Source: Pseudomonadota bacterium (lineage in GTDB: Bacteria; Campylobacterota; Campylobacteria; Campylobacterales; Sulfurospirillaceae). From it: 64,000 nucleotides of DNA. The notes beneath the pieces were generated by a model. The model ran no database searches, was not told the origin of the DNA, and saw only the letters and a list, made by a program, of their open reading frames with translations. The DNA lies in the NCBI GenBank assembly GCA_017860615.1, contig JAGDMU010000006.1, positions 124,001-188,000 of the forward strand. Direction: 5' to 3'. Each line of letters starts with the position of its first letter. Within the stretch, counting starts at the first letter, position 1. Both the position numbers and the translations under genes were made by a program. This document shows, one piece after another, positions 55,222-63,824 of the stretch.

Positions 55222-56320
55222 AGTTAAATACTTTGCCTGTTAGATTTTCAATTTTCTTTATAATCATTTTTGTGGCATTCAAACGCTTCATAATGTTTTT
55301 TTGCGCATCAAAATTCCCTTCATACTTTAAAAACGCCTTCTCAAAGCGCTTTTCAAAACCACATACCTCATCTTCATTCACCAATTTATCGGCGAGAAAA
55401 AGTAGTTCATTCTCATTCAGTGGCATATTTAAATCCACATCAATATCCATATGCGTTGCAATGATATCGCCGATAGTTTCATAGCCCAAATTCTTAAGCT
55501 TTAACGCACCAGCACTAGCGTGATTTTTCTCTTTGCGTGCGATGTCATGCAACAATGCCGCAGCACACAAAGCATTTTTATCAAAAATTAGCATACAGGA
55601 GGAGAGTTCCTGTAGCAGAATGCTTACCATTTTTTCAACCGCTTGGCAGTGTGCGATAATATGCTCTTCCACTCCATTCTCTTTCATGATCGCCAAACAC
55701 TCTTGTTCCGTGGGTACTCCTCGTGTTTCATACATACCCAAGGCTTCATAATCCTCTTTGGTATCCATATCCATAAGGACTGCTTGATCACACACATTGA
55801 CATACTGTGCATCATCATTAAAGGCTTCCAGTACTTTTTTAAGCCCTCCTTCTCCATCGCTTGAGAGAATGTGTGCTTTATACTTCATAGCAATGAGAGG
55901 AGGATGACCTTTACGTCCTAAAAATGTGGGGTAAGTGACACCTTTATCTTCACGTGCATACGCCTCATACAAGCGTTCAAGGCTTTGCACTTTAATAAGA
56001 GGAATATCCACAGGTTGCATATAAAAAGCGCTCAGTGATTCATCTATAACACTCAGCCCTTTTTGAATGGAGCTAAACATTCCTTTGTCATAGGCTTCAT
56101 TGTATACGATCTGAACGTTATAGCCTTTGAGTGTTGCGACAATCTCTTCGTGCCGATGCCCTGTTACAACATAAATAAGATGTATACCATGTGCTTGGTA
56201 TGTCTCAATTAGCCGCTTTAAAGCACTTGTTTTTCCCAAAGGTAAAAGGGGCTTAAAGTCATGCATCCGTGAAGAATACCCAGCAGCGATGATAAGAACA
56301 GCGATGTTGCTCTTCTTCAT
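55214..56320 (-). CDS. MobA-like nucleotidyltransferase fused to HD domain
   Basis: The 368-residue protein has a MobA/MocA-like domain (about 1-190; LIIAAGYSSRMHDFKPLLPLG, MQPVDIPLIK, GVTYPTFLGRKGHPPL) and a C-terminal HD domain (about 225-330; AALLHDIARKEKNHASAGA). MocA-type enzymes add CMP to the molybdopterin cofactor for xanthine dehydrogenase-family enzymes. The HD domain may be a phosphohydrolase, and its role is not established. From memory this matches a recurring family next to aldehyde oxidoreductase genes in sulphate reducers. It starts four bases after the XdhC stop. Confidence 0.85.
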   Translation of the reverse strand: MKKSNIAVLIIAAGYSSRMHDFKPLLPLGKTSALKRLIETYQAHGIHLIYVVTGHRHEEIVATLKGYNVQIVYNEAYDKGMFSSIQKGLSVIDESLSAFYMQPVDIPLIKVQSLERLYEAYAREDKGVTYPTFLGRKGHPPLIAMKYKAHILSSDGEGGLKKVLEAFNDDAQYVNVCDQAVLMDMDTKEDYEALGMYETRGVPTEQECLAIMKENGVEEHIIAHCQAVEKMVSILLQELSSCMLIFDKNALCAAALLHDIARKEKNHASAGALKLKNLGYETIGDIIATHMDIDVDLNMPLNENELLFLADKLVNEDEVCGFEKRFEKAFLKYEGNFDAQKNIMKRLNATKMIIKKIENLTGKVFNYG

Positions 56321-56323
56321 TGC

Positions 56324-57358
56324 TTAACTTCTCCTTGCTTTAATAAGCTCTGCTGCAATGCTAATAGCAATCTCTTCAGGCGTTTGAGCGTTAATGGAAA
56401 CACCAATAGGACAACATACCGCATCCAAATCTTTTTGCGCAAATCCTTCACCAAGAAGTTGGTTATACACATAATTACGTTTGGTCTTACTGCCAATCAT
56501 ACCAATGTATTTGGCTTTCATGTGAAGCGCTTGTTCAAGCACCACTTTATCAACGCCTCTGGTGACGATGACAATGTAACTATTTTTAGGAATATGCATC
56601 GTTTGTTGTAAATTTTCATAGGTTGAAGAAACAACATGCACCTCATCAGCTGTAGGAAAACGCCCTTTGTTCGCAAATGCTTCTCTATCATCCACAATAA
56701 CGGTGTAAAAGCCAAGTGTTTTGGTCAATGCTGCAATTTGTGAAGAGACATGACCTGCCCCTATGATGTAAAGGCGCTCTGTCGTGTAAAAGGGCTCTAT
56801 CATATAGCGATTTTTTCCAACATGCAGATGAAATTTGATATGATAGAAATTTTCCCTAAGCTCACGCACAATACTCTGAATTTCCTTATCGTCTTCACCG
56901 TACAGGTCCGTTTCCGTACAAATCCATTTATTTTTGCCAGAAACACGCCTGTTCGCCTGTGAAATATTTGTAATCATCACAAAATCTGTTTCAGAGGCTT
57001 TAAGCTCTTTTGCTGTGTGATAAATATTGAGCTGATGTATATCCAAAGCATCTATATACTCTAAAAGAACACTCACTTCACCGCCACATACCATACCAGC
57101 GGCTCTTGCATCATCATCGGTGAGTTCAATATCTTCGATAGAACACTGTTTGGTTTTAAACTTTTGAGGCGCTAATTGCATCGCCATGGCTTCAAGCGTA
57201 CCGCCACCGATGGTACCTTCAATAGAACTATCTTTACGAATCACCATCTTCGCACCCGCTTCTCTTGGTGCTGAACCGCTTTTGTGTACTATCGTGGCTG
57301 TAACTATCTCGTTTTGTTCATTTAAACTCTCCACAATGTGTTCAATTATGGTTTTCAT
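56324..57358 (-). CDS. XdhC/CoxI family maturation factor
   Basis: The 344-residue protein has the XdhC_CoxI N-terminal domain (VHKSGSAPREAGAKMVI, GTIGGGTLEAMAM) and a C-terminal Rossmann domain (LYIIGAGHVSSQIAALTKTLGF, about 192-213). XdhC binds Moco and inserts it, with sulphuration, into molybdenum hydroxylases. It overlaps the ligase gene (ATGA). Its place beside the aldehyde oxidoreductase gene strongly supports a maturation role. Confidence 0.9.
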   Translation of the reverse strand: MKTIIEHIVESLNEQNEIVTATIVHKSGSAPREAGAKMVIRKDSSIEGTIGGGTLEAMAMQLAPQKFKTKQCSIEDIELTDDDARAAGMVCGGEVSVLLEYIDALDIHQLNIYHTAKELKASETDFVMITNISQANRRVSGKNKWICTETDLYGEDDKEIQSIVRELRENFYHIKFHLHVGKNRYMIEPFYTTERLYIIGAGHVSSQIAALTKTLGFYTVIVDDREAFANKGRFPTADEVHVVSSTYENLQQTMHIPKNSYIVIVTRGVDKVVLEQALHMKAKYIGMIGSKTKRNYVYNQLLGEGFAQKDLDAVCCPIGVSINAQTPEEIAISIAAELIKARRS

Positions 57359-58659
57359 ATTATTGCTCCTTGTCTACAATCCTGTAATTTTCGTTTAATC
57401 ATACTGTTGGTAATTTTGGAGGAATGATCATCTTCTAAAACCTCCATAAAGAGTTCAAAATCAACATGAAAATGATCTCTGATACGCTGAATGATCTCTG
57501 TTTTAACGCCTTCAAAATCCTCTTTATTTGAAAGAACAAGCATTAGGTGTAAAACATTATTCTCACGTACGGTGAGTTGATAATCTAATACGAAAGAAAA
57601 ACGCAAAAGGATTTCATCAAAATCTCTTAAATGCATCTCATGCCCATTTATACAGATGTGGTTTGCAATGCGACCACGCACCTTCTCCATCGTTCTTAAA
57701 AACGTACCACACGCACAAGGCTTAGTAGAAATTCGCGCCATATCGCCTGTTCTGTAGCGAATGAGTGGCATCGCTTGGCGATTAAATGTTGTAAACACAA
57801 CCTCACCATACTCCCCATCGCTCACACACTCGCCCGTCATGGGGTTGATAATTTCAAAATAGAGATGGTTCTCTCTTAAGTGGTAACCACACAGACACTC
57901 ACACTCAACACCGCCACCATAACCCATTTCCGTCATGCCATAATGGTTATAGACTTTACATGCTCCTTCGTTTGAGAGTGCCTCTACAAGCGCATCTGGC
58001 ACATAGTCAGTACTTAAAAGCACTTTTTTAATGTGTCTGTAAAAGAGTTCTGGCTTAACTCGACTTAGGTAAAGCACTTGCATAGGAATACCCACAATGC
58101 AAGTAATGTTATGTTCTTCAATACACTGCGCGGTTTTTTCCACATCATTTAAGACGCCATGCACAATGCACGAAATACCGCTGTGTGCCAATGCTTTTTT
58201 GAGCAAATCCCCAATACTCGCATAAGAGGGACCTGGAAGCAGCACCATAACCTTATCGCTCTCATCCACCAAACAACGCATCCCATAATGAAAAAAATCA
58301 ATCGTTGCTTCTAAATCTTCATGGGTAAAAAAGAGGCGCTTCTCATCGCCTGTGGTGCCTGAGGTATTGAGCGTGACGATGCGCTCGATGTCACTGCTTG
58401 GCACACAGACAAAATCATGCACACTTTGCTTAATATCCTCAGGCGTTGTAAAAGCAATCCGCTCAAAATCTTTAAGTGTTTTGATAGAATTGAGTTCAAT
58501 GTCGCTCAACGCGCTTTGGTAAAACCGACTCTTCTCTTTCGCATAGGCTAGTGTTTTTAAAAGTTCTCCAAGCTGATAAGCTTGCAACGCTTCTTGGCTT
58601 AAACTCTTTAGCTCTACGCGTTCAACGATCCAACGCTCTAAGGGTGTTGTTTTCATCAT
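57355..58659 (-). CDS. PaaK-like AMP-dependent ligase
   Basis: A 434-residue member of the ANL adenylating superfamily related to phenylacetate-CoA ligase: LNTSGTTGDEKRLFFTHED (about 92), YNHYGMTEMGYGG (about 232), RYRTGDMARIS and a C-terminal lid. It has extra cysteines (CECLCGYHL and KPCACGTF) that could bind zinc. Substrate and product are unknown. It is flanked on both sides by four-base overlaps, with the radical SAM gene and with XdhC. Confidence 0.88.
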   Translation of the reverse strand: MMKTTPLERWIVERVELKSLSQEALQAYQLGELLKTLAYAKEKSRFYQSALSDIELNSIKTLKDFERIAFTTPEDIKQSVHDFVCVPSSDIERIVTLNTSGTTGDEKRLFFTHEDLEATIDFFHYGMRCLVDESDKVMVLLPGPSYASIGDLLKKALAHSGISCIVHGVLNDVEKTAQCIEEHNITCIVGIPMQVLYLSRVKPELFYRHIKKVLLSTDYVPDALVEALSNEGACKVYNHYGMTEMGYGGGVECECLCGYHLRENHLYFEIINPMTGECVSDGEYGEVVFTTFNRQAMPLIRYRTGDMARISTKPCACGTFLRTMEKVRGRIANHICINGHEMHLRDFDEILLRFSFVLDYQLTVRENNVLHLMLVLSNKEDFEGVKTEIIQRIRDHFHVDFELFMEVLEDDHSSKITNSMIKRKLQDCRQGAII

Positions 58660-59993
58660 CCTAACCTCTTTGAACCTCGATAAAGAGATTCACCTTCGTT
58701 ATTGGTAATGTTGTAAGCACAAAAAGGGATCAACTTCCCATCCGCAGTCGAGACATGAATACAACAATCCTTGATACGTTCTAAATTGACATTCCACGCG
58801 TCTTGAAACGCCATACCTGAAATGCTAAACGCATTGTTGGCAATGGCACTGAGTATGGCATCCCAATCGGAGAGTTTCTCCTCTTTACCCTGTGTTTGGT
58901 ATGACCAGTTTCGAGCTACAAAGGCTTTAGCTTTAGTCGCTCCCTCTTCTGCTTTTTCATTGCCATTTGAACAACATACGCGTTTAGAAACAGGCTTTAA
59001 CACACTCTCTTCGATAAGATAATTGCCATGAAATGAGCAAAGTGCATTTTCACATCCTGGGGGTTGCATACTCTCTAACGAAATCATCCCCTCTGTTTGC
59101 GCACATATATGCTCCATCACCTCAGGCAATGTGATGCGTTCTTCATCCTTAGGCGCTTTGGGAATACGCCCGAAGTAACTGACAGGTTGAAAATGAACTC
59201 CTCTTACGGTAGGAGAGTGATCGATGCCAAAACGGATGATTTCACCGATGCTACAAACATTGACATGGGGTATGATGGTAGGAACAAGCACCACACCAAT
59301 GCCGAATTTTCGGCAATTCTCAATTGCTTGACATTTAATATCAAACAGCGCTTTTCCACGCAAATATTCATAAATCGCATCATCGACTCCATCAAATTGT
59401 AAAAAAATTGAGTTAAGGCCTGCCTCTTTGAGGGTTTTTACATAGGCTTCATCGTTAGCCATGCGAATGCCATTGGTGTTCACCTGAATGAAAGGAAAAC
59501 CAAGCTCTACACCCATACGCACAATCTGGGGCAAATCATCACGCACTGTTGGTTCACCGCCCGAGAGCTGAATGTTGCACCTGCCTGATGTTTTTAGGAT
59601 ACTCTCAAACTGAAACCGTAACTGCTTTAACTTAGGATCTTTATTTTTTCCCTCCATCGCATCGGCAAAACAAAAACGACAGTTCAGATTACATCGTGAG
59701 GTCACTTCAATGAGCGCAGTACACGTATGTTGCCTATGCTCACTGCAAAGCCCACAATCATAGGGACAGCCTTGATCTACTTCCTTAATCGGGTTTTTAA
59801 TGTAAGCCCTCTCTTTGGTACGTATCCATTCCTGCATCGGTGTTTTTCCTCGCCATAACACCGTTTCAAACGTTCCGTGTTCCAAACACGTCTTAAGCAT
59901 ATAAGCTCGCTCATCTTCTTCTACAATAGATGCTTCAAGAACACGTAAACAGATAGGACATAAACTTTGGGTCTGCATCAAAGGACTTAACAT
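58656..59993 (-). CDS. Radical SAM protein of the molybdenum hydroxylase cluster
   Basis: A 445-residue radical SAM enzyme. The Fe-S cluster motif is TSRCNLNCRFCFADAM (CNLNCRFC, about 94-101), followed by IQLSGGEPTVRDDLPQI. The N-terminus has a CPIC pair (about 12-15) and CLEHG, resembling Tes-type or cofactor-maturing radical SAM proteins. The C-terminus is rich in cysteine (VCCSNGNEK, DCCIHVST, PFCAYNIT), so extra clusters are likely. From memory, relatives in sulphate reducers are annotated TrsS and some are selenoproteins. Here the frame has no in-frame UGA. The reaction is unknown. Confidence 0.85.
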   Translation of the reverse strand: MLSPLMQTQSLCPICLRVLEASIVEEDERAYMLKTCLEHGTFETVLWRGKTPMQEWIRTKERAYIKNPIKEVDQGCPYDCGLCSEHRQHTCTALIEVTSRCNLNCRFCFADAMEGKNKDPKLKQLRFQFESILKTSGRCNIQLSGGEPTVRDDLPQIVRMGVELGFPFIQVNTNGIRMANDEAYVKTLKEAGLNSIFLQFDGVDDAIYEYLRGKALFDIKCQAIENCRKFGIGVVLVPTIIPHVNVCSIGEIIRFGIDHSPTVRGVHFQPVSYFGRIPKAPKDEERITLPEVMEHICAQTEGMISLESMQPPGCENALCSFHGNYLIEESVLKPVSKRVCCSNGNEKAEEGATKAKAFVARNWSYQTQGKEEKLSDWDAILSAIANNAFSISGMAFQDAWNVNLERIKDCCIHVSTADGKLIPFCAYNITNNEGESLYRGSKRLG

Positions 59994-59998
59994 TTTAC

Positions 59999-60448
59999 CT
60001 ACTCTCTTCTATTGCCATATTCAAAGCCGTGTTCAAGCAAAATCTCATAGACTTTGACATACGCTTTTTGAATCATTCCTGCACAGATGGGTTTAAAACT
60101 CTGATCTGCGCTTTGAAAATCTCTCTCTCCAATGAGCGTTACGCATTTGGTCGAACCAAACTCTGTTTTAAACCACGCATGGAACTCCTTGATCATCTGT
60201 AAAAAGTCCTCTTCTGCTTTTTCATTCTCATTACCTTTAGCACCATAGAGTCCCAAAACACCGATGCCCCCAGTGAGCACACCACAGGTTTTTTGCGTAT
60301 CAGCGATACCCCTACAAAGCCCTTGTGCAGAACGTATCAGATCATCATTGCTTGTGCCTTCATCTGCAAGGGCAAGCTTATACATGATCTGTGCACAACA
60401 AAACCCTTCTGATGAGAGTTTAAATAAACGTAGCGATAAATCATCCAT
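59999..60448 (-). CDS. C-GCAxxG-C-C family redox protein
   Basis: A 149-residue protein with GFCCAQIM (about 16-23), CRGIADTQKTCGVLTGGIGVLG (C and CG motif near 50-65), STKCVTLIGERDF and PICAGMI. This matches the C_GCAxxG_C_C family, whose cysteines bind metal or a cluster and whose function is unknown. The ATG at 60448 follows AAGGAG and shares a base with the methyltransferase stop (TAATG). The longer frame to 60496 would overlap the neighbour. Confidence 0.87.
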   Translation of the reverse strand: MDDLSLRLFKLSSEGFCCAQIMYKLALADEGTSNDDLIRSAQGLCRGIADTQKTCGVLTGGIGVLGLYGAKGNENEKAEEDFLQMIKEFHAWFKTEFGSTKCVTLIGERDFQSADQSFKPICAGMIQKAYVKVYEILLEHGFEYGNRRE

Positions 60449-61173
60449 TACTTTTCTCCTTTCTTTGCAATTAACATAAAATAACCAGGTTTGCATTGTT
60501 TGATATTGTGCTCAAAAGAACAGCATGTTTGAGCAACTTCGCCTTCGATGGTTTTACGCCAAAACGCACCCATAGAGCCATGTGAAAAGATGATTTTGAC
60601 CATAAGCTCTTTGAGTAAATGAGAGCAATCTTCCACATGCATAATTTCAAAACCAATCTTTTCCAGTACCTCTTCTAACGAAAATAGATCATGCATTCCT
60701 CGCATACATGAAGTGATTGAAAAAGTGTCCATCGCGTTTAGCATTTCAGGGTTTTTTGCATAAACATCGTTGATGACAAACCACCCATCTTTCTCTAATA
60801 CCCTGTACACCTCTCGCAAAGTTACATATAAATCATTCATTAAAGAGAGCGTACACTCTGCCAAAACACACTCAAAATGATCGTTTTCAAACGGAAGAGC
60901 AGCACCTGAGCCGCTCACAAAGGTCGCAAAAGGATTTTTCGCTTTGGCAATGTCGAGCAATTTTGAGGATGGATCAATGCCCACCACCTTTACTCCATAC
61001 TTTTGGTAAAGATACGAAGCTGTCGCACCCATACCACAACCAAGATCCAATATACGGGTCTGTTTATTTAAAGCACAAAAGTTAACGGCTTGCTCTGTGA
61101 GTTTAAATCCTCCAGGACGCAAGGTTTCGCCTGTGGCTTCTTGCATACAGCTGCTTTCATACACGTTTGACAC
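60448..61173 (-). CDS. SAM-dependent methyltransferase of the molybdenum hydroxylase cluster
   Basis: The 241-residue protein starts SNVYESSCMQEATGETLRPG and has the class I SAM-binding motif RILDLGCGMGATASYLYQ (about 42-60), with the acidic residue in VVGIDPSS. It ends in a Cys-containing tail (TCCSFEHN, near 215-225). The frame extends to an ATG at 61200, but the GTG at 61173 directly follows the 68-residue gene's stop and has GGAGG nine bases upstream. The methyl acceptor is unknown. Membership in the same operon as the radical SAM gene suggests a joint modification. Confidence 0.86.
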   Translation of the reverse strand: MSNVYESSCMQEATGETLRPGGFKLTEQAVNFCALNKQTRILDLGCGMGATASYLYQKYGVKVVGIDPSSKLLDIAKAKNPFATFVSGSGAALPFENDHFECVLAECTLSLMNDLYVTLREVYRVLEKDGWFVINDVYAKNPEMLNAMDTFSITSCMRGMHDLFSLEEVLEKIGFEIMHVEDCSHLLKELMVKIIFSHGSMGAFWRKTIEGEVAQTCCSFEHNIKQCKPGYFMLIAKKGEK

Positions 61174-61174
61174 G

Positions 61175-61381
61175 CTACTTGTCCTCCAAGCTTTTCTCAA
61201 CTTCGAGTATCTTGCCCAAAGCCAAATCTTCGCCGATAAACACCATGTTGCACTCTGGACACTTTAAAAGCTCAACTTCAAAATTGCCTTCAAGATAACG
61301 CACTTTTACCTTTTGCGACATCAACGCTTTTTGGCATTTATCGCACATCCATACGGTTGTTGTATTGGTTTGTTCATTCAT
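61175..61381 (-). CDS. Small two-CxxC zinc-ribbon or rubredoxin-like protein
   Basis: A 68-residue protein with two CxxC pairs: WMCDKCQKAL (about 12-21) and LKCPECNMVF (about 38-47), spaced like a zinc ribbon or rubredoxin. It may bind zinc or iron and act as an electron carrier or adaptor. It starts at 61381, one base after the stop of the large oxidoreductase gene, with GGAGG six bases upstream. In remembered homologous clusters it is annotated as a redox protein. Confidence 0.75.
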   Translation of the reverse strand: MNEQTNTTTVWMCDKCQKALMSQKVKVRYLEGNFEVELLKCPECNMVFIGEDLALGKILEVEKSLEDK

Positions 61382-61382
61382 C

Positions 61383-63740
61383 TTAGTCCTCCACTACTTC
61401 CATACGATGGCTGTACACATCTTTCACCGTGATGTCGCTACCCTGTTCTTCGTACTTCACCCAAAATGTCACGTTTTGAACCCTAAGGCGTGCAAGGTAG
61501 TCTGATGTTTGGGGATTAAAAAAGCGCTCTTTGTGTGTTAGGGAGTGCTCCACCACTTTTTCAACATCACTGAGTAAAATAAATCGCTTTTCCATAAGTG
61601 CAACGATTTCATCACAAAGATGCAACGTAAAGTTATAAGATGGACTCATGTCGCTCTCCTCTTCATTCCATATCTCTTTAAGAAGCTTGTATTTTAGGCG
61701 TTTACGATTGTTTTGTCGCTCTGAAAGCGTTGGCATTTTTTGAGGCTCATCTTGGTTTACTTCATTGCCATAAATGATGTCTAAGAGGTGATAAGCTCTC
61801 TTACTTCCCTTCACTAGGGCATCTTTACACATCGCACAATAAACCAGAACATCGTGTTCACTCTCCTCTATGCGGTCTTTCACAAAGTCCTCGGCTTGTT
61901 CAGGATTGGCATTGGAAACCAATCCACCATACCCACAGCATTTTGCTTTCTCTTTGGAGTATTCAAGCTCTTGGATGGTGTAACCCAAGGTTTTTACGAT
62001 ATGTCGCACACTTTGATGAAGCTTTGAATTGTGTCTAGTCGCACACGCATCGTGAATGCAAAGCTCACGTTTGCCTTTTTTGATGTCCACCTCTGGAAGT
62101 CCATAGGTGTCAAATACTTCCCACAACGAGATGGTCTTAATCATCGGCAAGTACTTTTCAAAGGTTGCTGCGCAACTTGAACAAGCGAGAATGAAGGTAG
62201 GCTCATCCATCTCTTGCCATGTTTTATGAATTTTTTCGATACTCTCAGGCATCAAATCAAGCCTTCCCGCCCAATCCGCAGGAGCCCCGCAACAGCCCAA
62301 GTAAAGCCCAACATCATTGTCGGCATCTTTGTTTTTAATCGCACCCACTAAATGCTTGTAAATATCCCCGATATACTCTGTATGTGTGGAACTCAGCTGA
62401 CACCCTGGATAAAAAAGATACCCCGTTTTGCTTGATCCTTTATACAGTCCTCTCGCATATGCTGAAAAGGCAATGACAGGATAGTAAAAGAGGTTTTTAG
62501 ACGCTTCTTTGCTCGGTTGTTTGCGAATCAGCGAAAAAGCATCGCTGTTGCTAAATTGCATATCTTTGAGAGCGAAATCATGCGCGGAAAGTGGCATTTT
62601 TTTGCGCTCCACCATGCTTTGCCTTGTAGCGTGTATGATCTCTTTCATACCAATGCCTATAGGACATACCTCTTTACACAGCCCACACTCGGTACAGGAG
62701 TTAATCATCAAATTGGCGCTGCGTGTGCCTAAAACAATGCGTTCGTTATGGTTAATACTTCGGATGTAGCTATCGGGCGTAATGTTAAAGCGTTGCATAT
62801 GAACACACGCTTTAATACACTCAGTGCATTGGCATTTTAAGCATCGTTTGGCTTCTTGTATCGCTTCGTTTTCAGCGTAGTAAGCGGATGTTTTCTCAAC
62901 GCTCTCTACGGGGGTAACATTGTCAGTTTTAAACTCTAGTTTCGTCTCAAAAACGCCTTCACGCTCCCTAGAAGCACTCATTGACGTTTTTGTGATGTAC
63001 CTATCAATAGAAACCGCTGCTCTTTTTCCTGAACTAGCCGAGAAAATAACCGAAGGATTTTGTGTTTGAAGTTTTCCACCCACAAAAAGCGCTGAATCAT
63101 CCACTTGGAGAGTTTGAGGATGGATCGTGTAGTGCTTACTCCATTCGCTTGTGCCCAAATAGAGGGCATCGTACTGTTGCAGATAGGTCTGTAGGGTTTG
63201 CTCAGTGACTTCCGTAGTGTAAACAACACTGATGCCTTTTTTCTCGATCGTGGAGAGTTCTTCTTCGATAAGTGAAGCTTCTAAACCCTCATGCGCCCAA
63301 AGACTTCCCCCTAAACGGTCTGTTTTCTCATAAATAGTAACTTTATAGCCCTTTTTATCGAGTTCAACCGCTGTTACACACCCACTAAGTCCCCCACCGA
63401 TAACGGCAACCGTACCTTTAGTCTTCGGCATAAGCAGTGGTTTTTTAGGAGGCATATAGCCCAAATCAATTACACTTTTTTCAAGTTCGCTAATGCGAAT
63501 GCTCCCACCACAATTTTCTCTCACACAGACCCTCTCGCAAGGATGGTCACAAATTTTTCCAATAAGCCTGCTAAAGGGTATTTTGTTTTCCATAACCTTA
63601 TACGCTTTAGCAAAATCACCTTTTTCTATCTCTGACACAAAGGCGATCACATCCATATGAACAGGACACGATGCCACACATGTGGGAGGTTCTGAATGAA
63701 TACACTGATTGCTAATATCCAATAATTTATCTAAATCCAT
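61383..63740 (-). CDS. FAD-dependent dicluster oxidoreductase with C-terminal CCG domains
   Basis: The 785-residue protein combines a glutamate-synthase-beta-like dicluster domain (CVASCPVHMDVIAFV, CDHPCERVC, near 15-75) and an FAD-binding GXGXXG domain (VIGGGLSGCVTAVEL, about 113). Two ferredoxin motifs follow (CLKCQCTECIKAC, CTECGLCKEVCPIG, near 305-355). The CCG region resembles HdrD/GlpC (GCQLSST, CCGAPADW, CCGYGGLVS). It likely moves electrons between the aldehyde oxidoreductase and NAD(P)H or another carrier. It is the first gene after the hairpin that follows the molybdenum subunit. Confidence 0.85.
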   Translation of the reverse strand: MDLDKLLDISNQCIHSEPPTCVASCPVHMDVIAFVSEIEKGDFAKAYKVMENKIPFSRLIGKICDHPCERVCVRENCGGSIRISELEKSVIDLGYMPPKKPLLMPKTKGTVAVIGGGLSGCVTAVELDKKGYKVTIYEKTDRLGGSLWAHEGLEASLIEEELSTIEKKGISVVYTTEVTEQTLQTYLQQYDALYLGTSEWSKHYTIHPQTLQVDDSALFVGGKLQTQNPSVIFSASSGKRAAVSIDRYITKTSMSASREREGVFETKLEFKTDNVTPVESVEKTSAYYAENEAIQEAKRCLKCQCTECIKACVHMQRFNITPDSYIRSINHNERIVLGTRSANLMINSCTECGLCKEVCPIGIGMKEIIHATRQSMVERKKMPLSAHDFALKDMQFSNSDAFSLIRKQPSKEASKNLFYYPVIAFSAYARGLYKGSSKTGYLFYPGCQLSSTHTEYIGDIYKHLVGAIKNKDADNDVGLYLGCCGAPADWAGRLDLMPESIEKIHKTWQEMDEPTFILACSSCAATFEKYLPMIKTISLWEVFDTYGLPEVDIKKGKRELCIHDACATRHNSKLHQSVRHIVKTLGYTIQELEYSKEKAKCCGYGGLVSNANPEQAEDFVKDRIEESEHDVLVYCAMCKDALVKGSKRAYHLLDIIYGNEVNQDEPQKMPTLSERQNNRKRLKYKLLKEIWNEEESDMSPSYNFTLHLCDEIVALMEKRFILLSDVEKVVEHSLTHKERFFNPQTSDYLARLRVQNVTFWVKYEEQGSDITVKDVYSHRMEVVED

Positions 63741-63778
63741 TCTTTCTCTCCTCTTTGATCACATAAAACAAAAGGATA

Positions 63779-63803
63779 CGTGAGATAAAAACCATATCTC
63801 ACG
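63779..63803 (-). terminator. hairpin between the molybdenum subunit and maturation genes
   Basis: A perfect 9-bp stem (CGTGAGATA with TATCTCACG) and a 7-base loop lie 21 bases past the molybdenum gene's stop. On the minus strand the next bases are TATCCTTTTGTTTT, T-rich but interrupted. It may be a partial terminator or an RNA-stabilising structure that lowers expression of the maturation genes. Confidence 0.55.
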
Positions 63804-63824
63804 CATCTTTGAGCTATCGCTACC

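Noticed and set aside
61174-61200. Methyltransferase starting at ATG 61200
   Set aside because: It would overlap the preceding gene by 26 bases; the GTG at 61173 has GGAGG upstream and fits the family N-terminus.
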